Origin: Microbispora triticiradicis
Lineage (GTDB): Bacteria; Actinomycetota; Actinomycetes; Streptosporangiales; Streptosporangiaceae
Reading direction: 5' to 3'
DNA length: 53,214 bases
NCBI GenBank assembly: GCA_003260025.2
Contig: QFZU02000041.1
Coordinates: 1 to 53,214 of the forward strand
Below, one piece after another: positions 1 through 9,078 of this stretch. A program made the translations under genes and the position numbers. The notes under the pieces are model-generated. The model saw only the letters and a program-made list of their open reading frames with translations, was not told the origin of the DNA and ran no database searches. Numbering within the stretch: the stretch's first letter is position 1; each line of letters opens with the position of its first letter.

Positions 1-800
1 CGCTCGCGGGGGCGGCCGCGGCCGGGCGGGCCGCCCGGCCCGGCCTCGCCGCGGCGTCGGTGCTGCTCTATTGGGCCGGCATGGCGCTCAACGACTGGTC
101 CGACCGCGAGCTCGACGCGGTCGAGCGGCCGGAGCGGCCCATCCCCTCCGGGCGGATCAGCCCGGCGGGGGCGCTCGGGGTCGCCGTCGCGCTGACCGGC
201 GCCGGGGTGGCCGCCGCCGGGATCTTCGGCGGACGGCGCGGGCTGGCGCTCGCGGGCCTGCTCGCGGGTTCCGTGTGGGCCTACGACATCAAGCTCAAGC
301 ACACGCCGGCGGGCCCGGCCGCCATGGCGGCCTGCCGCGTGTTCGACGTCCTGCTCGGCGCGGGCCCCGCCACCCGGGCCGCGGCCCCCATGGCCCTGGC
401 CGTCGGCGCGCACACGTACGGGATCACCCTGCTGGGCACCGCCGAGGTCGACGGCGCCGAGCCTTCGACGATCGTCGGCGCGATGGCCGCCACCGGCGCG
501 ACCGCCGCGCTGACCGCCGTCGCCTGCCTCGGCGGCAAGAGCGGCGGCGGAACCGCGGAACGCCTCGGCGCCGCCGGGCTGATCGCCGGGTATCTCGCCA
601 CGGCCGGGCGCGCCCAGGTGGCGCTGTGCACCGACCCCGACCCCCAGCACGTACGGCAGGCCGTGCGGATGAGCATCCTCGGCCTGATCCCGCTGCAGGC
701 GGCGGCCGTCGCCGGGCGGGGCAGGCTCGTCCAGGCGGCGGCGCTGCTCGCCGCGCTGCCCGCCGGCCGGTGGCTGTCGGCGAAGGTGGCCACCTCGTGA
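1..800 (+). CDS. eboC: UbiA-like prenyltransferase of the ebo cluster (SCO3242/EboC type), 5' end missing
   Basis: The frame is open from base 3 with no stop or start, so the gene runs in from beyond the left edge and 265 codons plus stop are visible. It is an integral membrane protein rich in Ala/Gly/Leu helices. It carries the aspartate-rich prenyl-diphosphate site of UbiA enzymes, read as [14 protein letters not shown], and a second polar loop near [12 protein letters not shown]. UbiA enzymes move a polyprenyl chain onto a small acceptor at the cytoplasmic membrane; the acceptor here is unknown. Its stop overlaps the next start by 4 nt (GTGA), which makes it part of the ebo operon that continues to 5438. 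The downstream EboA/EboB/EboE genes are the reason for the EboC-type call. The internal GTG at 60 is not the start, because transmembrane coding continues upstream of it. Confidence 0.85.
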   Translation, partial: LAGAAAAGRAARPGLAAASVLLYWAGMALNDWSDRELDAVERPERPIPSGRISPAGALGVAVALTGAGVAAAGIFGGRRGLALAGLLAGSVWAYDIKLKHTPAGPAAMAACRVFDVLLGAGPATRAAAPMALAVGAHTYGITLLGTAEVDGAEPSTIVGAMAATGATAALTAVACLGGKSGGGTAERLGAAGLIAGYLATAGRAQVALCTDPDPQHVRQAVRMSILGLIPLQAAAVAGRGRLVQAAALLAALPAGRWLSAKVATS

Positions 801-1663
801 GCGCGCTCCTGAACAGCGTCCCCGTGAATTGGGCGTACTGCACCAACGGCTTCCGCGACCACCCGCTCGACGAGGCGCTGCGCGTCCTCGCCGGCCTCGG
901 TTACACCGGTGCGGCGATCACCCTCGACCACGGTCACCTCACCCCCGACGCGCCGCCCGCCGAGGTGGACCGGATCGCGGGGCTGGCGCGGCGGCTCGGC
1001 CTCGCCCTGGCCGTCGAGACCGGCGGCAGGTACACGCTCGACTCCCGGCGCAAGCACTTCCCGACGCTGCTGCACGCCGAGGGGGAGGCGCGGGCGGATC
1101 TGATCCGCCGCGCCATGCGGATCGCGGCCGACCTCGGCGCTCCGGTGGTGCACTTCTGGAGCGGCATCCGGCCGCCGGAGGTGCCCGAGGCGGAGGCGTG
1201 GGACCGGCTCGCCCGGCACTGCGAGAGCCTGCTCTCCGAGGCGGAGCGGGTGGGCGTCACGCTCGGATTCGAGCCGGAGCCGGGGATGCTCGTGCAGGAC
1301 CTCGCCGGGTACGAACGGCTGCGCGGCCTGCTCGGCGGGCACCCCCGCTTCGGCCTCACCCTCGACATCGGGCACTGCCGCTGCCTGGAGCCGTACGACG
1401 TGCCCGAGTGCGTCGAGCGGGCGAAGCCCTATCTGGTCCACGTGCAGATCGAGGACATGCGGCGGGGCGTGCACGAACACCTCGAGTTCGGCGAGGGCGA
1501 GATCGACTTCCCGCCCGCGCTCGCCGCCCTCGACGGCTTCGGCGGCCTCGTGGCCGTCGAGCTCGCCCGGCACAGCCACGCGGCTCCCGACGTGGCGAGA
1601 AGGTCGATCGAATTCCTGAGGAGGGCACATGACCTGGCTGGCGCGGGCCGTAGCCGACGTTGA
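797..1663 (+). CDS. sugar phosphate isomerase/epimerase family TIM-barrel protein of the ebo operon
   Basis: This 288-residue protein belongs to the AP-endonuclease-2/xylose-isomerase-like TIM-barrel superfamily. The start is the GTG at 797, which overlaps the preceding TGA; the open frame extends further upstream only as a shadow of the prenyltransferase gene. Visible features are the N-terminal strand NWAYCTNGF, the strand GFEPEPG with acidic metal-ligand candidates, LDIGHC, and a C-terminal AVELARHSH. These are the Glu/Asp/His positions expected at the barrel mouth. The motifs AYCTN and GFEPEPG recur in EboE two genes downstream, so the two are probably paralogues. Substrate is unknown; a sugar-, inositol- or prenyl-linked intermediate made by the operon is a guess. 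The 3' end overlaps eboA by 35 nt. Confidence 0.85.
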   Translation: MSALLNSVPVNWAYCTNGFRDHPLDEALRVLAGLGYTGAAITLDHGHLTPDAPPAEVDRIAGLARRLGLALAVETGGRYTLDSRRKHFPTLLHAEGEARADLIRRAMRIAADLGAPVVHFWSGIRPPEVPEAEAWDRLARHCESLLSEAERVGVTLGFEPEPGMLVQDLAGYERLRGLLGGHPRFGLTLDIGHCRCLEPYDVPECVERAKPYLVHVQIEDMRRGVHEHLEFGEGEIDFPPALAALDGFGGLVAVELARHSHAAPDVARRSIEFLRRAHDLAGAGRSRR

Positions 1664-2132
1664 GCGCGACCCGGAGACCGTCCACGCGCTGTTCCCGAGG
1701 GCCGCGCGCGACGGCGGCCCCGGCGCCCGCGTGGAGCTGCTGAGAGCGCTCGCGAAGGCCGGGCCGGAGCCGGCCGAGGCCGTCACGAGGCTCTACTGGC
1801 AGGGCGACGCCTCCGAGCGGCTGGACATCCTGCGGGCGCTCCCGGACCTCGACCTCGGCCCGGCCGCCCTGCCGCTCGTGCACGACGCCCTGCGCACCAA
1901 CGACACCCGGCTGGTCGCCGCCGCGCTCGGCCCGTACGGCTCGGCCTGGCTCGACGACCACGCCTTCCGGCAGGGGGTGCTCAAGTGCGTCTTCATGTCC
2001 GTTCCGCTAGCCTCGGTCGAGGGCCTCGACCGGCGCTTCGACGAGGAGCTGCGGCGCATGCTCGCGGACTTCGCCGCCGAGCGCCGCGCGGCCGGACGTC
2101 CCGTTCCCCCCGACGTTCTCGAGAGGCTCTGA
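1629..2132 (+). CDS. eboA: EboA domain-containing protein
   Basis: A 167-residue, mostly helical protein with the EboA signature: a DTRLVAAALGPYGSAWLD stretch followed by FRQGVLKCVFMSVPL at about residues 97-130. The ATG at 1629 lies five bases after AGGAGGG-type Shine-Dalgarno sequence that sits inside the end of the previous gene. No enzymatic motif, signal peptide or membrane segment is visible. EboA is the defining but biochemically uncharacterised member of ebo loci, which occur in cyanobacteria (linked to scytonemin export), pseudomonads, Bacteroidetes, actinomycetes and some algal plastids. A cytoplasmic role in handling or delivering a metabolite precursor has been suggested for these loci; nothing in the sequence tests that. 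Confidence 0.85.
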   Translation: MTWLARAVADVERDPETVHALFPRAARDGGPGARVELLRALAKAGPEPAEAVTRLYWQGDASERLDILRALPDLDLGPAALPLVHDALRTNDTRLVAAALGPYGSAWLDDHAFRQGVLKCVFMSVPLASVEGLDRRFDEELRRMLADFAAERRAAGRPVPPDVLERL

Positions 2133-2137
2133 TTCCC

Positions 2138-2980
2138 ATGCGGATCTTCGATCCCCACGTCCACATGACGTCCCGCACCACCGACGACTACGAGCGCATG
2201 TACGCCGCCGGGGTCCGGGCCATCGTGGAGCCGGCCTTCTGGCTCGGCCAGCCGCGCACCAACGTCGGGAGCTTCCTCGACTACTTCGACGCGCTGCTGG
2301 GCTGGGAGCCCTACCGGGCCGCGCAGTACGGCATCCGCCACCACTGCACGCTCGCGCTCAACCCCAAGGAGGCCAACGACCCGCGGTGCCTGGGCGTGCT
2401 CGAGGAGCTGCCCCGCTACCTGCTGAAGGACTCGGTGGTCGCGGTGGGCGAGACGGGGTACGACTCCATGACGCAGGAGGAGGAGCGCGTCTTCGAGGCC
2501 CAGCTCGCGCTGGCCGAGGAGCACGGCCTTCCGGTGCTCGTGCACACGCCGCACCGCGACAAGGCCGCGGGGACCCGCCGCACGCTCGACGTGGTCAAGG
2601 GGATCGACCCGGGGAAGGTGCTCGTCGACCACCTCAACGAGCTGACCGTCGGCATGGTCCACGAGGCCGGCTGCTGGATGGGCTTCTCGATCTACCCCGA
2701 CACCAAGATGGACCCGGACCGCATGGTCGCGATCCTCAAGGAGTACGGCACCGAGCGGATGATCGTGAACTCGGCCGCCGACTGGGGACGCAGTGACGTG
2801 CTGAAGACCCGCGAGGTCGGCGAGGCCATGCTGGCCGCCGGGTTCACCGACGACGACGTGGACCAGGTGCTGTGGCGCAACCCGGTGGCCTTCTACGGCC
2901 AGAGCGGGCGCCTGGTCCTCGACGACGTCGAGTCCGGCGGCGACTACGAGGGCAACACGATCCTGCGCGGGACGCGCTGA
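2138..2980 (+). CDS. eboB: TatD-like metal-dependent hydrolase of the ebo operon
   Basis: A 280-residue amidohydrolase-superfamily protein. Expected metal ligands are present: HVH near residue 8 (DPHVHM), Glu in VGETGYD, His in LVHTPH, His in LVDHLNE and the late Asp in SAADWG. This replaces the usual TatD TDAP motif and is typical of EboB-type members. The start ATG at 2138 lies five bases after the eboA stop and has a GAGAGG ribosome site; the longer open frame back to 1985 is a shadow of eboA. TatD proteins are cytoplasmic nucleases or hydrolases, but the ebo branch has no proven substrate. Two bases separate it from eboE, so it is certainly cotranscribed. Confidence 0.85.
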   Translation: MRIFDPHVHMTSRTTDDYERMYAAGVRAIVEPAFWLGQPRTNVGSFLDYFDALLGWEPYRAAQYGIRHHCTLALNPKEANDPRCLGVLEELPRYLLKDSVVAVGETGYDSMTQEEERVFEAQLALAEEHGLPVLVHTPHRDKAAGTRRTLDVVKGIDPGKVLVDHLNELTVGMVHEAGCWMGFSIYPDTKMDPDRMVAILKEYGTERMIVNSAADWGRSDVLKTREVGEAMLAAGFTDDDVDQVLWRNPVAFYGQSGRLVLDDVESGGDYEGNTILRGTR

Positions 2981-2982
2981 CC

Positions 2983-4113
2983 ATGCGCCTGCGTCATCCC
3001 GCCGGTCCCGTCGTCCACCTGGCCTACTGCACGAACGTCCACCCCGCGGAGGACCTCGCGGGAATCCACGAGCAGCTCACCGGAGTCGCCGCGCGGGTGC
3101 GCTCGCTGACCGGCGCCGGGCGGCTCGGGCTCGGGCTGTGGCTGTCGCGCCGCGCCGCCCGGGCGCTGCGCGACGACCCCGCCGAGCTCGCCCGGCTGCG
3201 CGCCCGGCTGGACGAGCAGGGGCTCGAGGTCGTCACCCTCAACGGCTTCCCGTACGGAGGCTTCCACGACGAGGTCGTGAAGCTGCGGGTCTACCGGCCC
3301 GACTGGGCGGAGCCGGAACGGCTCGCCTACACCCTCGACCTGGCCGAGATCCTCACCGCGCTGCTGCCGGACGACGTGACCGAGGGCTCGATCTCGACGC
3401 TGCCCCTCGCCTGGCGCACCGGCTGGACGCCGGCCAAGGCCGCGGCCGTCAACGCCAGCCTGGCCGTGCTCGCCCGGGGCCTGCGGGCCCTGGCGGAGCG
3501 CACCGGCAAGACGATCCGGGTCGGCTTCGAGCCCGAGCCGGGCTGCGTCGTGGAGACCACCCCGCAGGCGGTGGCGCTGCTCGGCGGGGCCGACCGCGAC
3601 CACCTCGGCGTCTGCCTGGACGCCTGCCATCTCGCCGTCGGCCTGGAGGAGGCCGCCGACGCGGCGGCCCTGGGGCTGCCGATCGTCAAGCTCCAGGTGT
3701 CGTCGGCGGTGGAGGCGCCGCCGGGCGGCCAGCACGCGCTCGCGGCGTACGTGGAGGAGCGGTACCTCCACCAGACGCGGTGCGCGGCGGGCTACACCGA
3801 CGACCTGCCCGAGGCGCTGGCCGGGGCGCTGCCCACGGACCTGCCGTGGCGCACGCACTTCCACATGCCCCTGCACGCCGCGCCCCCGCCGCCGCTCACC
3901 ACCACCTCCTCCTATCTGGAGGACCTGCTGCGGCTGCTGGTGACCCCCGCCTCCCCCCACGGGGACCTCGCCGCCCCCCTCACCCGGCACCTCGAGGTGG
4001 AGACCTACACCTGGAGCGTGCTGCCCGGCCCGGTGGACATCGCCGAGGGCATCGCCGCGGAGCTGGACTGGACCCGGCGGCGGCTCGCCGCCCTCGGACT
4101 TAAGGAGATCTGA
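2983..4113 (+). CDS. eboE: metabolite traffic protein EboE
   Basis: A 376-residue TIM-barrel protein of the EboE family. The N-terminal HLAYCTNVHPAED, the strand LNGFPYGGFH, the GFEPEPGCVVET segment, LDACHLAV and the late TRHLEVETYTWSVLPG are typical of EboE. The ATG at 2983 follows the eboB stop by two bases. The AYCTN and GFEPEPG elements match those of the isomerase-like gene at 797, which indicates an ancient duplication within the operon. No signal sequence or membrane span is visible, so the family name refers to the genetic requirement for metabolite export in other hosts and not to a transporter fold. The stop TGA shares one base with the next ATG (TGATG). Confidence 0.88.
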   Translation: MRLRHPAGPVVHLAYCTNVHPAEDLAGIHEQLTGVAARVRSLTGAGRLGLGLWLSRRAARALRDDPAELARLRARLDEQGLEVVTLNGFPYGGFHDEVVKLRVYRPDWAEPERLAYTLDLAEILTALLPDDVTEGSISTLPLAWRTGWTPAKAAAVNASLAVLARGLRALAERTGKTIRVGFEPEPGCVVETTPQAVALLGGADRDHLGVCLDACHLAVGLEEAADAAALGLPIVKLQVSSAVEAPPGGQHALAAYVEERYLHQTRCAAGYTDDLPEALAGALPTDLPWRTHFHMPLHAAPPPPLTTTSSYLEDLLRLLVTPASPHGDLAAPLTRHLEVETYTWSVLPGPVDIAEGIAAELDWTRRRLAALGLKEI

Positions 4114-5438
4114 TGGCGCCCGTCGTCGTCGTCAACGTCGTCGGCCTGACCCCGCGCCTGCTCGCGCACATGCCGAACGTCGCCAAGGTGGGGGCCGCGG
4201 CCACCCTGAAGCCCGTGCTGCCCGCGGTGACCTGCACGATGCAGGCCACCCTGCTGACCGGGGCCATGCCGCGCGACCACGGCATCGTCGCCAACGGCTG
4301 GTACTTCCGGGACCTCGGCGAGGTCTTCCTGTGGCGGCAGCACAACCGGCTGATCCAGAGCGAGCAGCTGTGGGACGCGGTGCCGGGGATGCGCACGGCC
4401 AACGTCTGCTGGTGGTACGCCATGGGAGGCTCCAGCGACTTCATCGTCACCCCCCGGCCCGTCTACTACGCGGACGGCAAGAAGGACCAGGACTGCTACA
4501 CCCGTCCTCCGTCGCTGCACGACGACCTCGTGGCCGAGCTCGGGGAGTTCCCGCTCTTCTCCTACTGGGGGGCGAACGCCAACATCGCCTCCTCCAAGTG
4601 GATCATCGCGGCCGCGCGGCGCATCCTCACCCGGGAACGGCCGGACCTGCTGATGGTCTACGTGCCGCACCTCGACTACGACCTGCAGCGGTTCGGCCCG
4701 GACGCGCCGCAGGCCGTCGCGGCGGCCCGTGAGGTCGACGCCGCCCTCGCGCCCCTGCTGCGGGAGGACGCCACCTTCGTCGTGGTGTCGGAGTACGGGA
4801 TCACCAACGCGTCCCGGCCTGTGGACGTGAACCGCGCGCTGCGCCGGGCCGGGCTGCTGGAGGTCTACACCCAGGCCGGGATGGAGTACCTGGACCCCTG
4901 GGCGTCCCGGGCCTTCGCCGTGTCCGACCACCAGATCGCCCACCTCTACGTGCGCGACCCCGCCGACCTGCCCCGCGTCCGCGACATCGTGGCCGAGCTG
5001 CCCGGCGTGGACGAGGTCCTCGGCCAGGAGGGCAAGGCGAGGTACGGCCTCGACCACGACCGGGCCGGCGACCTCGTCGCCGTGGCCGACCCGGACGCCT
5101 GGTTCACGTACTACTACTGGCTGTCCGACGATCGCGCGCCCGACTTCGCGAAGCTCGTGGAGATCCACCGCAAGCCCGGATACGATCCGGCCGAGCTGTT
5201 CATGGATCCGGACGACCCGTTCGTGAAGCTCCGCGCCGGCGCGGCGCTGGCCCGCAAGAAGCTGGGCTTCCGCTACATGATGTCGGTGGTGCCCCTCGAC
5301 CCGGCGCCGGTGCGGGGCAGCCACGGCCGCCTGCCCGACACGGCGGCGGACGGTCCGGTGCTGCTGGGCCCCTTCGAGGGCGAGTCCTACGCCGCGACGG
5401 AGTTCAAGGGCCTGCTGACGCAGCTGCTCAAGGGCTGA
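4113..5438 (+). CDS. alkaline phosphatase/nucleotide pyrophosphatase-fold protein of the ebo operon
   Basis: A 441-residue protein of the type-I phosphodiesterase/nucleotide pyrophosphatase superfamily and the last gene of the ebo operon. The nucleophile motif PAVTCTMQATLLTG and the following RDHGIVANGWYF are clear. Most canonical metal ligands are changed: the aspartate normally preceding the first Gly is Val (VVGLT), the DxxxH pair reads DYDLQ, and the SDHG motif reads SEYG. A C-terminal GSHG histidine remains. This pattern is, from memory, shared by other ebo-linked members, so the protein may have altered chemistry or act as a binding protein. No signal peptide is seen, unlike many secreted phosphodiesterases. 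Start ATG overlaps the eboE stop by one base. Confidence 0.8.
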   Translation: MAPVVVVNVVGLTPRLLAHMPNVAKVGAAATLKPVLPAVTCTMQATLLTGAMPRDHGIVANGWYFRDLGEVFLWRQHNRLIQSEQLWDAVPGMRTANVCWWYAMGGSSDFIVTPRPVYYADGKKDQDCYTRPPSLHDDLVAELGEFPLFSYWGANANIASSKWIIAAARRILTRERPDLLMVYVPHLDYDLQRFGPDAPQAVAAAREVDAALAPLLREDATFVVVSEYGITNASRPVDVNRALRRAGLLEVYTQAGMEYLDPWASRAFAVSDHQIAHLYVRDPADLPRVRDIVAELPGVDEVLGQEGKARYGLDHDRAGDLVAVADPDAWFTYYYWLSDDRAPDFAKLVEIHRKPGYDPAELFMDPDDPFVKLRAGAALARKKLGFRYMMSVVPLDPAPVRGSHGRLPDTAADGPVLLGPFEGESYAATEFKGLLTQLLKG

Positions 5439-5452
5439 GAGACACCTGTGAC

Positions 5453-5486
5453 AAGGCCGCCGTCCCGCGATCGGGGCGGCGGCCTT
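5453..5486. terminator. bidirectional hairpin terminator between the ebo operon and the ROK gene
   Basis: Arms 5453-5467 and 5472-5486 form a 15-pair stem (one G-U) around the loop CGAT, 14 bases after the ebo stop and 16 bases before the end of the convergent ROK gene. The flanks AA/TT suit both strands, although no long U-tract follows. Confidence 0.75.
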
Positions 5487-5502
5487 CGCCTTCGGGGAAG
5501 GC

Positions 5503-6702
5503 TCACTCCGCCGAGAACAGGTGGTCGCTGATCAGGCGGGCCGCCCCGACGATTCCGGCGGTCCCGCCGAGCTCCGACAAGACGATGGGCAGGTTGCCGG
5601 TCGCCAGCGGCAGGGAACGCTGGTAGACGACGCTGCGGACCTCCGCGAGCAACGCGTGGCCGAGACCCGCCACCCCGCCCCCGATGATCACCAGGCCGGG
5701 GTTGAAGAAGCTCACCAGCGAGGCGAGCACGAGCCCCACGTGCCGGCCGCCCTCGCGGACCATCCGTACGGCGGCGGCGTCGCCCGAGGCCGCCGCCGCG
5801 CCCACGTCCTCGGCGGTGAGCACGCCCTCGTGCGCGAGCCGCTCGGCGAGGAAGGCGGAGTCGCCGGAGCGGGCGGCGGCCAGGGCGTCGCGGGCCAGCG
5901 CCGCGCCGCCGAAGTACGCCTCGAGGCAGCCCGTGTTGCCGCACGTGCACAGGGGGCCTTCCTCGTCCACCCGGATGTGGCCGATGTCGCCCGCGCTGCC
6001 GGTCACCCCGCGGTAGATCCCGCCGTCGACCACGATGCCGCAGCCGATGCCCGTACCGATCTTGACGAGCAGGAAGTCGTCGACGGACCTCGCGAGCCCG
6101 GCGTGCAGCTCGCCGAGCGCCATGATGTTCACGTCGTTGTCCACCAGCACCGGGCAGCCGAACTCCCGGGTCAGCGACTCCCGTACGGGGAAGCGGTCCC
6201 AGCCGGGCATGATCGGGGGCGAGACCGGCGTCCTGTCGCGGAAGCTCACCGGGCCGGGGACGCCGAGGCCGATGCCGTGGATCACGCCGTGCGTCTCGGC
6301 CGTCTCACCGGTGAGCAGCTTGCCGACGAGCTCCATCGTCTGGTCGAGGACCGCCTCGGGGCCCTCCCGCACGTCGGCCGGCTTCGACAGGTGGCCGAGC
6401 ACCTCCAGCTCGCCGTTGGTCACGCCCACGTCGATGGAGGTGGCGCCGATGTCGACGCCGACGAAGCGCAGATCCGAGGAGAGGCGCACGATGCCCGAGC
6501 GCCGTCCGCCCCGGGACGCCGCGAGGCCTCCGGACTCCACCAGGCCCAGCTGCGCGAGGCGGTCGAGTTCGAGGGCGAGCTTGGACGCGGACAGACGGAC
6601 CACCTCCCCGAGCTCGGCGCGTGAGCGCGCGCCGTCCTGACGCAGGAGGCGCAGGAGCCGGGCCTGGTGCGGATTCTCGGGGCGAACCGTCATTCGCTTC
6701 AC
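5503..6702 (-). CDS. ROK family transcriptional regulator
   Basis: A 399-residue repressor/sugar-kinase-like protein. Residues 10-70 form a winged helix-turn-helix (QARLLRLLRQDGARSRAELG). The remainder is the ROK actin-like fold, with FVGVDIGATSIDVGV as the phosphate-binding strand, GLGVPGPV, the VDNDVN loop and the zinc-binding CTCGNTGCLE. ROK regulators bind a sugar or sugar phosphate and leave their operator. The DNA-binding domain identifies this as a regulator and not a glucokinase. The GTG at 6702 has a modest AAGAG site; an in-frame ATG at 6693 is an alternative. It points away from cgoX across an unusually A+T-rich 220-base spacer with palindromes that may hold its own operator. No sugar genes are adjacent, so the effector cannot be inferred. 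Confidence 0.88.
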   Translation of the reverse strand: MKRMTVRPENPHQARLLRLLRQDGARSRAELGEVVRLSASKLALELDRLAQLGLVESGGLAASRGGRRSGIVRLSSDLRFVGVDIGATSIDVGVTNGELEVLGHLSKPADVREGPEAVLDQTMELVGKLLTGETAETHGVIHGIGLGVPGPVSFRDRTPVSPPIMPGWDRFPVRESLTREFGCPVLVDNDVNIMALGELHAGLARSVDDFLLVKIGTGIGCGIVVDGGIYRGVTGSAGDIGHIRVDEEGPLCTCGNTGCLEAYFGGAALARDALAAARSGDSAFLAERLAHEGVLTAEDVGAAAASGDAAAVRMVREGGRHVGLVLASLVSFFNPGLVIIGGGVAGLGHALLAEVRSVVYQRSLPLATGNLPIVLSELGGTAGIVGAARLISDHLFSAE

Positions 6703-6718
6703 GCCGCTCTTCGGGGTC

Positions 6719-6846
6719 GGGAGAACTTCGGGCCGGGAAACTTCGGTGTCGAGGAAATCGGTTACAAGTGGTAACTGACTCTACTTCTGCTCTGACCCCT
6801 TCAACTTTATTACAGGACTGCCTGACTTTTAGCCTTGTATGTGAAA
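6719..6846. promoter_or_regulatory. A+T-rich intergenic region with direct repeats and a palindrome between the ROK gene and cgoX
   Basis: GGGAgAACTTCGG (6719-6731) and GGGAaACTTCGG (6735-6746) are near-identical direct repeats. GTTAC-aagtg-GTAAC (6761-6775) is a perfect inverted repeat. CAGG-actg-CCTG follows near 6815. The stretch from about 6775 to 6860 is much richer in A+T than the surroundings. This looks like a promoter with operators for the ROK gene (leftward), possibly autoregulated. No binding partner is proven. Confidence 0.4.
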
Positions 6847-6922
6847 AGTTTCTATGAATCTTGCCCAGGTGGCGGCCATGCCGATACGGCCCCCGCGCGT
6901 ACGGGCCGGTAGCTTTGCCTCC

Positions 6923-8347
6923 ATGGGCAGGACAGCGGGTAGTCATGTGGTCGTCGTGGGCGCCGGCATCGCGGGACTGGCCGCGGCGCTGCACCTGAGC
7001 CGGGCCGAGGCGGGGCTGCGGATCACCGTGCTGGAGGCCGCGCCGAGGATCGGCGGCAAGCTGTACTCCTCGCCCGTCGCGGGGGTGGAGGTCGACGCGG
7101 GCGCCGAGTCGATGCTGGCGCGGCGGCCCGAGGGCACGGAACTGGCCCGGCTCGCCGGTCTCGGCGACGACCTGGCCGACCCGGGCACGACCCGGGCGGC
7201 GGTCCTGTCGCGGGGGTCCCTGCGCCCGCTGCCCAGGCAGCAGGTCATGGGCGTGCCCGCGGACGTGGTCGCGCTCGCCCGCTCGGGCATCCTGTCGCCC
7301 GCCGGGCTCGCCCGGGTGCCGCTCGACCAGTTCCTGCCGCCCACGCTCGTGACCGGCGACGTCTCCGTCGCGGCCTACGTGCGCGCCCGGATGGGGAGCG
7401 AGGTCGTCGAGCGGCTGGTGGAGCCGCTGCTCGGCGGCGTCTACGCCGGGCGGGCCGAGTCGCTGTCGCTCGACGCGACCATGCCGCGCGTCGCCGCCGC
7501 CGCCCGCACCGAGCGGTCCCTGCTGCAGGCCGCGAGGAGCATGGCCGCCGAGGCCCCGGCGGACGCCGGGCCGGTCTTCACGACCCTCAGGAGCGGCATG
7601 GGCGCGTTGCCGGCCGCCGTGGCCAAGGAGTCCGGCGCGCAGGTCCGGACCGGCGTCACCGTGCGCGACCTCCTCCGCACGCCGGACGGCTGGCGGCTGG
7701 TCACCGGCCCCACCCGCGACGAGGAGATCATCGACGCCGACGCGGTCGTCCTGGCGGTCCCGGCGCGGCCCGCCTCCCGGCTGCTGCGGCGCGAGGTGCC
7801 AGGGGCGGCTGCGGAACTGGCCGCGATCGAGTACGCCGGGATGGCGATCGTCACGCTCGCCTACCCCCTGACGGCCTTTCCCGAGCCGCCGACCGGCAGC
7901 GGCTACCTGGTCCCGCCGGTGGAGGGCCGGCCGGTCAAGGCCGCGACTTTCAGCAGCGTCAAGTGGCCCCACCTGGCGGAGGCCGGCCGGGACGTGCTGA
8001 TCGTCCGGTGTTCGCTCGGACGGCTGGGGGAGGAGGCGGTGCTCCAGCGCGACGACGCCGAGCTGACGGCCCTGGCGACGGACGAGATGACCGAGGTGAT
8101 GGGCGTGCGCGGGCTGCCGCTCGACACCCGGGTGACCCGCTGGGGCGGCGCGCTCCCGCAGTACGAGGTCGGCCACCTCGACCGGGTGGCCCGGGTGCGG
8201 GCCGCGATCGCCGGGCAGCCCGGCCTGGCCGTGTGCGGCGCCGCGTACGAGGGCGTCGGCGTCCCGGCCTGCGTCGCCAGCGCCCGGACGGCCGCCCGGC
8301 TCGTGCTCGACCACCTGCGGGCGGCGCAGGCCGCCCCGGGGGCCTGA
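6923..8347 (+). CDS. cgoX: coproporphyrinogen III oxidase (protoporphyrinogen oxidase HemY/HemG family)
   Basis: A 474-residue FAD enzyme of haem synthesis. The dinucleotide-binding motif [17 protein letters not shown] is at residues 9-25, followed by [10 protein letters not shown] and a DAGAES contact. The C-terminal FAD strand reads [15 protein letters not shown]. In actinobacteria this family oxidises coproporphyrinogen III to coproporphyrin III, the step before ferrochelatase (CpfC) and HemQ, so the older protoporphyrinogen oxidase name describes the fold more than the reaction. I start at ATG 6923 because the FAD motif follows directly. A TAGCTT hexamer seven bases upstream suggests a leaderless transcript; the frame extends to 6854 without supporting signals. 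hemQ follows after 29 bases. Confidence 0.92.
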   Translation: MGRTAGSHVVVVGAGIAGLAAALHLSRAEAGLRITVLEAAPRIGGKLYSSPVAGVEVDAGAESMLARRPEGTELARLAGLGDDLADPGTTRAAVLSRGSLRPLPRQQVMGVPADVVALARSGILSPAGLARVPLDQFLPPTLVTGDVSVAAYVRARMGSEVVERLVEPLLGGVYAGRAESLSLDATMPRVAAAARTERSLLQAARSMAAEAPADAGPVFTTLRSGMGALPAAVAKESGAQVRTGVTVRDLLRTPDGWRLVTGPTRDEEIIDADAVVLAVPARPASRLLRREVPGAAAELAAIEYAGMAIVTLAYPLTAFPEPPTGSGYLVPPVEGRPVKAATFSSVKWPHLAEAGRDVLIVRCSLGRLGEEAVLQRDDAELTALATDEMTEVMGVRGLPLDTRVTRWGGALPQYEVGHLDRVARVRAAIAGQPGLAVCGAAYEGVGVPACVASARTAARLVLDHLRAAQAAPGA

Positions 8348-8376
8348 CCACCTCGCCGTACGGGCAGAATGGAGCC

Positions 8377-9078
8377 ATGACGGAGCCCGCCCCGCGCCCC
8401 AAGGCACGCGATCTCAACCTGGTCATCCGGTACACGATGTGGTCGGTCTTCCGGCTGCGCGACCGGCTCCCCGACGCCCGTGAGGCCGTCGCCGGGGAGG
8501 TCGAGGAGCTGCTCGCCCAGGTGGCGGGCAAGGATGTGACGACGCGCGGCTGCTACGACGTGGCGGGGTTCCGCGCCGACGCGGACTTCATGTTCTGGTG
8601 GCACGCCCCCTCGCCGGAGGACCTCCAGGAGACCTACGCCCGGTTCCGCCGTACGGCGCTCGGCCGCGCGAGCGAGCCGGTCTGGTCGGCGATGGCCCTG
8701 CACCGGCCCGCGGAGTTCAACAAGTCCCACGTCCCGGCCTTCCTCGCCGACGAGGAGCCCCGCGGCTTCGTCTGCGTCTACCCCTTCGTCCGGTCCCTGG
8801 AGTGGTACCTGCTGGAGGACTCCGAACGCCGCAGGATGCTCGCCGAGCACGGGATGATGGCCCGCGAGTACCCCGACGTGCGGTCGAACACGGTCGCCTG
8901 CTTCGCGCTCAACGACTACGAGTGGATGCTGGCCTTCGAAGCCGACGAACTGCACCGCATCGTCGACCTGATGCGCCACCTGCGGGGGGCCGAGGCGAGG
9001 CGGCACACCAGGATCGAGATCCCCTTCTACACCGGCACCCGCAAGCCGGTCAGCGAACTCGTCGCCGCGCTGCCCTAG
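8377..9078 (+). CDS. hemQ: coproheme decarboxylase HemQ (ChdC), chlorite-dismutase fold
   Basis: A 233-residue haem-binding protein that removes two propionate carboxyls from coproheme to give haem b, the last step of the coproporphyrin-dependent pathway. Recognisable segments are RYTMWSVFR, the [18 protein letters not shown] strand, YPFVRS with the catalytic tyrosine (Tyr135), and [10 protein letters not shown] with the proximal haem histidine (His158). The start ATG at 8377 is preceded by CAGAAT seven bases upstream, consistent with a leaderless transcript; the long open frame before it is a cgoX shadow. Its 3' end overlaps the convergent membrane-protein gene by 29 bases, which is real antisense overlap. 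Length is normal for the family. Confidence 0.93.
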   Translation: MTEPAPRPKARDLNLVIRYTMWSVFRLRDRLPDAREAVAGEVEELLAQVAGKDVTTRGCYDVAGFRADADFMFWWHAPSPEDLQETYARFRRTALGRASEPVWSAMALHRPAEFNKSHVPAFLADEEPRGFVCVYPFVRSLEWYLLEDSERRRMLAEHGMMAREYPDVRSNTVACFALNDYEWMLAFEADELHRIVDLMRHLRGAEARRHTRIEIPFYTGTRKPVSELVAALP

